Origin: Dehalobacter alkaniphilus
GTDB lineage: Bacteria; Bacillota; Desulfitobacteriia; Desulfitobacteriales; Syntrophobotulaceae
Direction: 5' to 3'
Length of the DNA stretch: 64,000 bases
NCBI GenBank assembly: GCA_040500365.1
Contig: CP148031.1
Coordinates: forward strand, 1,612,001 to 1,676,000
The notes under the pieces were generated by a model. That model saw only the letters and a list, made by a program, of their open reading frames with translations, made no database searches and was not told where the DNA came from. This document shows, piece after piece, positions 1 through 7,467 of the stretch; position 1 is the stretch's first letter, and every line of letters begins with the position of its first letter. The position numbers were made by a program, and so were the translations under genes.

Positions 1-717
1 ATCATGGCCTATGATGTATTTCAGGAAAAAGCAGCAGCGCTGGCCAAAGCATATGCCGTTACAAGCGCTTCTTTTGCCGAAACCATTCAGGGATCAGATG
101 TTATATTTCTGGCGGTAAAGCCTAAAGATATCAAAGGTCTTCTTGACCAGCTCGCTCAGTTCAATCTTACAGGAAAGCTTATGATTACGGTAGTAGCAGG
201 AATAGGATTGTCTGTTTACGAACAGGCGCTTCCGGGCATTGCCGTGATCAGGGTCATGCCCAACACGTCCAGTGCGGTTCTGCAGGCTGTATCCGGGTTG
301 GCCAGAGGACGCTGTGTCACGGACGGACAGGTAAAAATGGCTGAAACGATCTTTGCTGTTTTGGGAAAATTCCTGTGGATTGACGACAGTAAAATGAATG
401 CGCTGACTGCCGTCAGCGGCAGTGGCCCGGCCTATTTCTATTTCTTTACGGAACTGATGGCGCTGGCCGGTGAAAAGCTTGGCCTGACGAGAGACGAAGC
501 TGAATTTCTGGCCGCGGAGACCATGGTTGGCGCAGGGAAAATGCTTGCGGAGAGCGGCAAAACTTCGCTGGAATTAAGAGAAGCTGTTACATCGCCGAAC
601 GGAACGACCTACGCGGCACTGGAGAGCTTCCGGCAAGCCGGGCTGGCGGATATCGTCGGTCAGGCTATGGAGGCCTGTGCTAAACGGGCTGAAGAGATGG
701 AAGGAGAGTATGTTTGA
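1..717 (+). CDS. proC: pyrroline-5-carboxylate reductase (5'-truncated by window)
   Basis: Last step of proline synthesis: NAD(P)H-dependent reduction of 1-pyrroline-5-carboxylate to L-proline in the cytoplasm. The reading frame is open from base 1, and the N-terminal dinucleotide-binding glycine motif (usually MKIGFIGAGNM-like) is missing, so about 30 residues lie upstream of the window; the ATG at 4 is internal. Visible family features are the VIFLAVKP segment, the RVMPNT segment, SGSGPAYFYFF, and the C-terminal P5CR signature around REAVTSPNGTTYAALE. The stop codon (715-717) directly abuts the ATG of proB, so the two are co-transcribed and probably translationally coupled. Function is very secure; only the start is unseen. 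Confidence 0.95.
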   Translation: MMAYDVFQEKAAALAKAYAVTSASFAETIQGSDVIFLAVKPKDIKGLLDQLAQFNLTGKLMITVVAGIGLSVYEQALPGIAVIRVMPNTSSAVLQAVSGLARGRCVTDGQVKMAETIFAVLGKFLWIDDSKMNALTAVSGSGPAYFYFFTELMALAGEKLGLTRDEAEFLAAETMVGAGKMLAESGKTSLELREAVTSPNGTTYAALESFRQAGLADIVGQAMEACAKRAEEMEGEYV

Positions 718-1833
718 ATGAATACCCTGAAAAGGGCAGTTTTAAAAATAGGCAGCAATAGCTTAAGCCTCGCGGAAGGCGGCATTAATGAAACGGTCAT
801 CGATCAACTAGCCTGGGTCATTGCTGAGCTGAGAAAGCAGGGAACAGACTGCATTCTGGTTACCTCTGGCGCTGTTGCTGCCGGGATGGCCAAGATGAAG
901 CTGAAGGAACGTCCGAAGGATATTGTCGGCAAGCAGGCCACAGCGGCTGTTGGGCAGGGAATATTGATTGAAAGGTATTCGTACTATTTTGAGAAATATA
1001 GTATGAGCTGTGCCCAGGTCCTTCTTTCCCGGATCGACTTGGTTGAAGCTGAACATTACCGGAATGCCAAGAATACCTTGGAAAAACTGCTGAACTTCGG
1101 AGTTGTTCCGATCATCAATGAAAATGATACCGTGGTCTTCGAAGAATTATGTTTCGGGGATAACGATAGGTTATCCGCGCTGGTGGCGGGAATGGTCAAC
1201 GCTGATCTATTGGTCCTGCTGACGGACGTGGACGGTTTGTTTACAGCGAACCCTGTGCATCATCCTGACGCCGTTTTGATTACGAAAGTAGAAAACGTGG
1301 CGGAGGTTAAAGGTTTGGCCGATAGCACAGGTTCCGAGATTGGAACCGGCGGTATGGTCACCAAATTAAAGGCTGCTGAAATGGCAACCCGGTTCGGCAC
1401 GCCGACATTTCTGATGAATGCGGCAAGAATTGCCCAAATCAAAGACATTGCCGAAGGAAGCTATCCATTAGGGACCTATTTCCCGCCGTTGAAGCATAAG
1501 CTTAATGGAAAAAAACGCTGGATGGCTTATGCAGCGTTATCGATGGGGACGGTTATTATTGACGCTGGTGCCGAGAAAGCCCTGCTTCATGACGGCAAGA
1601 GCCTGCTCGCTTCCGGAGTAACCGGGATCGAAGGATTTTGGGAGCGCAAAGACCTGATTAAAATTGTGAATAACCGCGGAGAAGAAATTGCCCGCGGGAT
1701 TGTGGAATTCAGCAGTGAAGAGACGGAGAAAGTCAAAGGACGTCATTCTGAGGAAATACGCAGGCTGATTCCGGGTATTAAAGCTGAGGAACTGGTTCAC
1801 AGGGATAACTTGACGATTACGCAGGAATACTGA
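718..1833 (+). CDS. proB: glutamate 5-kinase
   Basis: Phosphorylates L-glutamate to gamma-glutamyl phosphate, the committed step of proline synthesis. The 371-residue length fits the long form with an N-terminal amino-acid-kinase domain (about 1-250) and a C-terminal PUA domain (about 275-360). Visible motifs are VLKIGSNSL at the start, VTSGAVAAGM, INENDTV and FGDNDRLSALVA, which build the ATP and glutamate sites. The ATG follows the proC stop with no gap, and the ribosome site GGAGAG lies inside the proC end. It is followed after 131 bp by proA, giving the unusual order proC-proB-proA. Enzymes of this family are feedback-inhibited by proline; that is family knowledge, not visible here. Confidence 0.96.
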   Translation: MNTLKRAVLKIGSNSLSLAEGGINETVIDQLAWVIAELRKQGTDCILVTSGAVAAGMAKMKLKERPKDIVGKQATAAVGQGILIERYSYYFEKYSMSCAQVLLSRIDLVEAEHYRNAKNTLEKLLNFGVVPIINENDTVVFEELCFGDNDRLSALVAGMVNADLLVLLTDVDGLFTANPVHHPDAVLITKVENVAEVKGLADSTGSEIGTGGMVTKLKAAEMATRFGTPTFLMNAARIAQIKDIAEGSYPLGTYFPPLKHKLNGKKRWMAYAALSMGTVIIDAGAEKALLHDGKSLLASGVTGIEGFWERKDLIKIVNNRGEEIARGIVEFSSEETEKVKGRHSEEIRRLIPGIKAEELVHRDNLTITQEY

Positions 1834-1964
1834 TCAGGAATATTCGATAGTTCTTTGTTATGACAGAAAAAGATATTATCAAATTTACGAGAAGATCATA
1901 AAAATATGTTTAGCAATCGAGTAATGATTAATTATTCGAGAGATTGACGGGAGGTTGTTAAATC

Positions 1965-3218
1965 ATGGATTTTGCTAAAGACCTTATCATGATTGGCCAG
2001 CGGGCCAAAAATGCGGCACGCAAACTGGCTTTCACCGGCACGGAAACAAAGAATAAAGCCTTACTCGCAATGGCCCAGGCGCTTCTTGACAACGAGGATG
2101 CAATTCTGGAAGCCAATGTGCTGGATGTTGCGGCAGCAGAGAACAAAGGACTTAAAAAAAGCTTGATCAACCGTCTTCGTCTTAGCAGCGCCGGGATTTC
2201 AGATATCAGCAATGCGATCAAGGAAGTGGTCGGACTGCCCGACCCTGTCGGCGGCGGAGAACTGTGGAAAAGGCCGAACGGTCTGGTTATTCAGAAGACG
2301 ATGGTTCCGCTCGGTGTCGTGGCGATGATTTATGAAGCCCGGCCGAATGTGACGGTGGACGCAGCGGCGCTGTGTTTAAAATCCGGCAATGCCTGCATCT
2401 TACGCGGAGGCTCAGAAGCGATTGAAAGCAATAAAGTACTGGCCAGGGTGATCGCTGAAGCCGCTGAACAAAGTGGGATTCCGGAAGGTGCGATTCAGCT
2501 TATACCGAAGACGGATAGAGAGTATGCCCTGCAGCTGATGCGCATGAATAAATATATCGATGTGATCATTCCGCGGGGCGGGGCAGGACTGATCCAGACA
2601 GTGGTTGAAAATTCCACCGTTCCGGTGATTGAGACGGGTACAGGGGTCTGTCATGCTTATGTTGATCTCGATGCTGATTATGAAAAGGCAGTATCGGTAG
2701 TCTTTAACGCCAAAACTCAGAAACCCGGCGTCTGCAATGCGCTGGAAACCTTGCTCGTTCATGAGGCGGTGGCGGAAGAGTACCTGCCGATGATTGGAAG
2801 GAAATTTAAAGCGTACGGTGTTGAGATCCGCGGCTGTGAAAGAGTCAGAAAGATTTTGGATTATGCTGTTCCGGCAACGGAAGAAGATTGGTCGACGGAG
2901 TACCTTGATTTGATCATCAGCGTTAAGGTCGTCAACAGTATTGACGAAGCGCTGGATCATATTTATACGTATAGCACGAAGCATTCTGAGACGATCATTA
3001 CCGAAAATTACACGGCCTCCCAGCGTTTTTTAAATGAAATCGATGCAGCCGCGGTTTATGTCAACACTTCAACGCGTTTTACCGATGGCGGAAGATTCGG
3101 CTTTGGCGCCGAGATCGGCATCAGCACGCAAAAGCTGCATGCCCGCGGTCCGATGGCTTTGCCGGAACTGACGACGATCAAATATATTGTTTATGGAAAC
3201 GGCCATATTGTGGAATAG
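1965..3218 (+). CDS. proA: gamma-glutamyl phosphate reductase
   Basis: Second step of proline synthesis: NADPH-dependent reduction of gamma-glutamyl phosphate to glutamate-5-semialdehyde. It is a 417-residue aldehyde-dehydrogenase-superfamily protein of standard length. Diagnostic stretches are MIYEARPNVTVDAAALCLKSGNA, the nucleotide-site region IIPRGGAGLI, and the catalytic cysteine segment KPGVCNALETLLVH with Cys257. The ATG at 1965 has GGGAGG about 8 bases upstream. The C-terminal QKLHARGPMALPELTT stretch is typical. The 3' end runs directly into a degenerate palindromic repeat, and no clear terminator is seen after it. Confidence 0.96.
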   Translation: MDFAKDLIMIGQRAKNAARKLAFTGTETKNKALLAMAQALLDNEDAILEANVLDVAAAENKGLKKSLINRLRLSSAGISDISNAIKEVVGLPDPVGGGELWKRPNGLVIQKTMVPLGVVAMIYEARPNVTVDAAALCLKSGNACILRGGSEAIESNKVLARVIAEAAEQSGIPEGAIQLIPKTDREYALQLMRMNKYIDVIIPRGGAGLIQTVVENSTVPVIETGTGVCHAYVDLDADYEKAVSVVFNAKTQKPGVCNALETLLVHEAVAEEYLPMIGRKFKAYGVEIRGCERVRKILDYAVPATEEDWSTEYLDLIISVKVVNSIDEALDHIYTYSTKHSETIITENYTASQRFLNEIDAAAVYVNTSTRFTDGGRFGFGAEIGISTQKLHARGPMALPELTTIKYIVYGNGHIVE

Positions 3219-3288
3219 CATCCATGATGCAAAAGGCCGCGCTTCGCACTCCATGCTCCGCTTGACGCTGGATTTGTGGCACGCAGAC
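3219..3288 (-). repeat. degenerate copy (F) of the GTCT...AGAC palindromic element
   Basis: Read on the minus strand it starts GTCTGCGTGCCACA and contains the core AAGCGGAGCATGGAGTGCG and AGCGCGGC also found in the copies at 28293, 36408 and 54337. The far arm is absent: the element ends where the 3' end of proA begins, so this copy is one-sided or truncated. Confidence 0.65.
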
Positions 3289-3728
3289 CAAATAGGGAAT
3301 AATATATAGATGTTTTCAAGTTCTGGTACGAATGCTTATAGAATTCTCCGTAACATCTTTGTATTGCGGTCAAATCTGGCGGGTGCTATAATTTTTCAAG
3401 AGATATTTTATATTTATTCTGATGAACATTTAAGATTCTAAAATAAATATTGACGGTTGTTTTTAAATATTTGTGTTATCGCTGCATACTTTTTAATGTA
3501 CCGGAAAGGCTTTGAGATATTTCTTTTTACCCGTTTGATGATCCGTGCGTGAAGGATGAGACCTGAACGATTCCATTGGAGGGTTAGCACAGTGTGTTAA
3601 TACCATAGATAAGTTTCTATATAGGGGGCGATATTTTTTATTCTTTAGCTTGTGATCGTTAGTACTTGGAACAAATTTGTATGGATATATTAAAAGTTAT
3701 ACGTACTTTTTGATATATCTAGACCGCC

Positions 3729-3755
3729 AAAGGCTCGACGTCAACCAAGTTTTCT
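3729..3755 (+). repeat. short recurrent motif, copy 1 (AAAGGCT...CCAAGTTTTCT)
   Basis: Differs at only a few of 27 positions from 29524-29550, and its CAAGTTTTCT end is shared with 56868-56888. The copy at 29524 forms a clean hairpin followed by a T tract; this one has a poorer stem. Here the TCGACG within it lies 16 bp before a TAAAAT, so it could double as a -35 region. Confidence 0.4.
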
Positions 3756-3793
3756 TTAAAATGTAGGGAGGGATTCTTTTTTTTGGACACTGG

Positions 3794-3811
3794 TTGTGAA
3801 TCTGAACACAA
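3794..3811 (+). promoter_or_regulatory. candidate Rex operator upstream of hydC
   Basis: The 18-mer TTGTGAATCTGAACACAA has TTGTG and CACAA half-sites separated by exactly 8 bases, the Rex spacing (consensus TTGTGAA-N4-TTCACAA). Rex is an NADH/NAD+-sensing repressor of anaerobic redox genes. The site lies 10 bp before the ribosome site of a NADH-linked hydrogenase operon, where bound repressor would block transcription. The match is by eye; Rex itself is not in the window. Confidence 0.6.
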
Positions 3812-3834
3812 AAAGTTACCTAAGGAGGTAAACA

Positions 3835-4344
3835 ATGAGCAACAAAGTTGAGAATTGTCAATGTTGCTGTAGCGAAGAAACTGACCAACAAAAATTGGAC
3901 ATGATTGCTGAAGTAATAGAAAAATACAAGAATAGAGAAGGAAGCCTGATTCAAGTTCTTCATATGGCTCAGAATATTTATGGATATTTGCCTCTGGAAA
4001 TCCAGAGATTTATTGCAGAAAGCTTGAACAAGCCTTTGTCGGAGGTATCGGGCGTTGTTACTTTTTACTCTTTCTTTTCGACCCAGCCCAGAGGAAAGCA
4101 CATTATCCGTGTTTGCCTTGGTACGGCTTGCTACGTCAGGGGCGGCAAGAAAATTATCGACCGTCTGGAACAGATCCTGGACATAGAAGTTGGCGGAACA
4201 ACGAAAGACAGGCTCTTCACTTTTGAGGTAGCCCGTTGTATCGGCGCCTGCGGACTGGCTCCAGCCATGATGATTGACGATGTCGTGTATAAGCAGGTTA
4301 ACCCGGATAAGCTTGATAGTATCCTGAATAAATATAGAAATTAG
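3835..4344 (+). CDS. hydC: NADH-linked [FeFe] hydrogenase, NuoE-like [2Fe-2S] subunit
   Basis: Small electron-transfer subunit of a soluble bifurcating-type hydrogenase, homologous to complex I NuoE. The 169-residue protein has a helical N-terminal part and a thioredoxin-like fold binding one [2Fe-2S] cluster through Cys94 and Cys99 (CLGTACYVRGG) and Cys135 and Cys139 (CIGACG). The segment YGYLPLEIQRFIAESLNKPLSEVSGVVTFYSFF is a hallmark of the family. The ATG at 3835 is preceded by AAGGAGG with 6-base spacing. Odd feature: an extra N-terminal cysteine cluster, Cys8, Cys10, Cys11 and Cys12 (NCQCCCSEE), outside the known cluster site. First gene of hydCBA. Confidence 0.93.
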   Translation: MSNKVENCQCCCSEETDQQKLDMIAEVIEKYKNREGSLIQVLHMAQNIYGYLPLEIQRFIAESLNKPLSEVSGVVTFYSFFSTQPRGKHIIRVCLGTACYVRGGKKIIDRLEQILDIEVGGTTKDRLFTFEVARCIGACGLAPAMMIDDVVYKQVNPDKLDSILNKYRN

Positions 4345-4371
4345 GGTAGGGCTGGAGGTGAAATAAAGCGT

Positions 4372-7300
4372 ATGAAAGTCAATAGTGTTGCTGATTTGGA
4401 TCAAATTAAAAAGGAATACAGTGAAAAACTGTCCAAGTATAATTATCAAATCCTTGTATGCGGAGGCGCAGGTTGTGTATCCTCCAACTGCGGTGAAGTA
4501 TCCGCTGCGCTTGTGAAATATCTGGAAGAATACGAGCTTCAGGACAAGGTTGCAGTTAGTGAAACAGGCTGTATGGGGACTTGTGCGGTCGGTCCTGTCC
4601 TTCTTATTCTACCTGATGAAACTTTTTATACGGATGTTAATCCCGAAAAAATGGCCGAGATCGTAAAATCTCACATTATCAACGGTACGGTGCTGGAAAA
4701 GTATACATTCTACGATCAGACGCTTGGCAAACACGTTCCAAATATTAAGGATATTGGTTTTTTCAAAGACCAGGTCAAAATTGCGCTCAGAAACTGCGGT
4801 CAGATCGAATACGCTTCGATTGACGCTTATATAGCCAAAGACGGTTATTATGCGATTGCCAAAGCTGTGGGTGGCATGAAGCAGCAGGATGTTGTCGATG
4901 AAGTTAAAAAGTCCGGCATCAGAGGCCGCGGCGGTGCAGGTTTCCCGACAGGCATCAAATGGGAAGCTGGAATGAAATCAACGAGCGATCAGAAATTCAT
5001 GGTCTGCAATGCTGACGAAGGAGACCCTGGTGCGTTCATGGACAGAAGCGTCATCGAAGGTGACCCGCACAGTGTCATTGAAGGGATGATGCTCGGTGGT
5101 TATGCGATTGGTGCAAGCATGGGCTATGTTTATATCCGGGCGGAGTATCCGATTGCCGTTGAACGTCTGGGTGCCGCGATTGAAGAAGCCCGCGAGTGCG
5201 GCCTGCTCGGAGCGAAACTGTTTGGTTCGGATTTTGAGTTTAACCTGGAAATCCGGATTGGTGCAGGCGCTTTTGTCTGCGGTGAAGAAACATCTTTGAT
5301 GGCTTCGATCGAAGGCAAACGCGGAGAACCCAAACAAAAACCACCGTTCCCATTCGAACGCGGCTTGTTTGGCAAACCGACCATTATCAACAACGTAGAA
5401 ACCTTAGCATGCATTCCTCCGATCATTCTGAAGGGTTCGCACTGGTATTCGCAGTTTGGCACTGAAAAGAGCAAAGGCACCAAGGTCTTCGCACTGGCCG
5501 GAGATATCGTCAATACCGGTATCGTCGAAGTCCCGATGGGCATGAGCCTTGGCAATATTTTGTTCAATATTGGCGGGGGCATTCCCGGAGGTAAAAACTT
5601 CAAGGCTGCCCAGGCCGGAGGCCCTTCCGGCGGCTGTATCACGAAGGAATATCTGAATACGCCGATGGATTATGAAAATATCAGCAAAATCGGTGCCATT
5701 ATGGGATCCGGCGGACTGGTCGTCATGAATGAGGATACCTGTATGGTCGATACCGCCAGGTACTTCATGGATTTCATCCAGGATGAATCCTGCGGAAAAT
5801 GCGTTCCTTGCCGTGTGGGAACCAAGAGAATGCTCGAGATCCTGGAACGCATTACCAAGGGAGAAGGCCAGGAAGGCGATATCGAACTTCTCGAAGAGCT
5901 CGGCGCTCAGATCAAAGAAACCGCAATGTGCGGTTTGGGTCAGACGGCTCCCAATCCGGTCTTAAGCACCATCCGGTATTTCCGTGACGAATACGAAGAG
6001 CATATCAAGAACAAATACTGCCGCGCCGGCGTATGTTCGGATTTATTCCTTTCGCCGTGTGAGAATGCCTGCCCGGCAAGCGTCAATGTACCCGGATATA
6101 TGGGCTTGATCTCGGCAGGAAGATATATCGATGCTTACAACCTTATCAGACAGGAAAATCCGTTTCCGGCTATTTGCGGAAGAATTTGCACGCATCCGTG
6201 CGAAAGCAAATGCCGCAGGGCACAGCTGGACGAAGCGATCTCGATTTCCGATCTGAAACGGTTCGTGGCGGATTATGCGTTCAAGCATGAAGAAGAATCC
6301 ACGAAAGACATTGTCTTTCCGAAAAACGGCAAGAGCGTCGGCATTATTGGCGCAGGTCCTTCAGGCTTGACTTGCGGCTATTACCTGGCAAGACTTGGCT
6401 ATGAGGTCGATGTTTATGAAGCAGCGCCTGTGGCCGGAGGCCTACTTGCATTTGGTATTCCGGAATACAGGCTGCCCAAAGACGTGCTTAAGCATGAAAT
6501 CAAACTGATTGAGCAAGTCGGTGTCAAGATCCATCTGAATACCGAAGTAGGCAATGACGTCAGCTTCGCCGGGCTGCGCAAAAAACATCATTCCATTTAT
6601 ATTGCAACAGGAACCCAGCTGTCCAACAAGATCAATATCCCGGGCGAAGACCTCGAGGGGGTCGTTCACGGCTTGAATTTCCTGCGCAATGTGAACCTCG
6701 GACAGGATGTGAAGATCGGTGAAACCGTGGCGATTATCGGTGGCGGCAATACTGCGATTGATGCAGCTAGAACGGCTTTAAGGTTAGGCGCTAAGAAAGT
6801 CAATGTTTTGTATAGAAGAACGATTCAAGATATGCCTGCTGATGCCAGAGAAATCTGCGATATGATTGAAGAAGGCATTGAGATTATTCCGCTGGTTGCC
6901 CCGACCCGTTTTATTGGCAAAGACAAAATCGAAGCAATTGAATGCGTCAGAATGAAGGTGAGCGGCTTTGATTCTGCCGGCAGAAGAAAACCAAAAATTG
7001 AAGAAGGATCCAATTTCACCCTGAAGGTCGATATGGTCATCCCGGCGGTCAGCCAGTCTTCGGATCTGCCGTTTGTCGGAATGGATGATGTTGAACTAAC
7101 AGAGTGGGGAACTTTTATTACGGATAAAGACACCTTGATGACCACGATGGATGGCGTATTTGCCGGCGGTGACGTTGCCAGAGGTTCCGATGTGGCCATC
7201 ACGGCAATTGCAGACGGTAAGAAAGCTGCATCTTCCATTGACCTCTACCTGGGTGGCAAAGGCGTGCTGATTAAAGGCGAAAAGATCGAAATTCCTGCGC

Positions 7301-7458
7301 CGGCAGATCAGGACGAACTCGTTGAGCATGCCAGATTCCCAATGGAAGTTCTTGACCCTGAGAAGAGAAAAGACTGCTTCTGCGAGGTGGCTCAAGGGTA
7401 CCACAAGCTCAATGCAATTGCAGAATCTATGCGCTGTTTACGCTGTGACAGGAGGTAG
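4372..7458 (+). CDS. hydB: NuoF-like hydrogenase subunit fused to a GltD/NfnB-like flavoprotein module
   Basis: Flavin subunit of the hydrogenase, 1028 residues against roughly 600 for a simple HydB. Order of parts: thioredoxin-like [2Fe-2S] domain (about 25-105; Cys30, 35/40, 67, 71); NuoF FMN/NADH domain (about 175-440; RGRGGAGFPTG, CNADEGDPGAFMDR, GAGAFVCGEETSL); [4Fe-4S] site Cys474, 477, 480 and 520; then a GltD/NfnB-like half (about 550-1028) with an N-terminal cysteine-rich segment (CENACP, CGRICTHPCESKC) and two Rossmann motifs (GIIGAGPSGL near 658 and AIIGGGNTAID near 785). The C-terminal half could add an FAD and a second, NADPH-type, nucleotide site. Similar NuoF-GltD fusions are known from Sporomusa-type (Stn) transhydrogenases; here the partner is a true hydrogenase. 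RBS GGAGGTG. Confidence 0.92.
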   Translation: MKVNSVADLDQIKKEYSEKLSKYNYQILVCGGAGCVSSNCGEVSAALVKYLEEYELQDKVAVSETGCMGTCAVGPVLLILPDETFYTDVNPEKMAEIVKSHIINGTVLEKYTFYDQTLGKHVPNIKDIGFFKDQVKIALRNCGQIEYASIDAYIAKDGYYAIAKAVGGMKQQDVVDEVKKSGIRGRGGAGFPTGIKWEAGMKSTSDQKFMVCNADEGDPGAFMDRSVIEGDPHSVIEGMMLGGYAIGASMGYVYIRAEYPIAVERLGAAIEEARECGLLGAKLFGSDFEFNLEIRIGAGAFVCGEETSLMASIEGKRGEPKQKPPFPFERGLFGKPTIINNVETLACIPPIILKGSHWYSQFGTEKSKGTKVFALAGDIVNTGIVEVPMGMSLGNILFNIGGGIPGGKNFKAAQAGGPSGGCITKEYLNTPMDYENISKIGAIMGSGGLVVMNEDTCMVDTARYFMDFIQDESCGKCVPCRVGTKRMLEILERITKGEGQEGDIELLEELGAQIKETAMCGLGQTAPNPVLSTIRYFRDEYEEHIKNKYCRAGVCSDLFLSPCENACPASVNVPGYMGLISAGRYIDAYNLIRQENPFPAICGRICTHPCESKCRRAQLDEAISISDLKRFVADYAFKHEEESTKDIVFPKNGKSVGIIGAGPSGLTCGYYLARLGYEVDVYEAAPVAGGLLAFGIPEYRLPKDVLKHEIKLIEQVGVKIHLNTEVGNDVSFAGLRKKHHSIYIATGTQLSNKINIPGEDLEGVVHGLNFLRNVNLGQDVKIGETVAIIGGGNTAIDAARTALRLGAKKVNVLYRRTIQDMPADAREICDMIEEGIEIIPLVAPTRFIGKDKIEAIECVRMKVSGFDSAGRRKPKIEEGSNFTLKVDMVIPAVSQSSDLPFVGMDDVELTEWGTFITDKDTLMTTMDGVFAGGDVARGSDVAITAIADGKKAASSIDLYLGGKGVLIKGEKIEIPAPADQDELVEHARFPMEVLDPEKRKDCFCEVAQGYHKLNAIAESMRCLRCDRR

Positions 7459-7467
7459 GGTAAAGGC

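Larger units (their letters stand above)
3289..3834. other. long AT-rich gap before the hydrogenase operon
   Basis: About 550 bp with no credible gene on either strand. Its right third holds a small hairpin/T-rich motif (3729-3755), a possible -10 TAAAAT (3757-3762), a Rex-like operator (3794-3811) and the hydC ribosome site AAGGAGG (3822-3828). I see nothing recognisable between about 3290 and 3720; a long leader RNA or further operators are possible there. Confidence 0.5.

Noticed and set aside
1864..1902. 13-codon frame between proB and proA
   Set aside because: No ribosome site and no similarity to a leader peptide.
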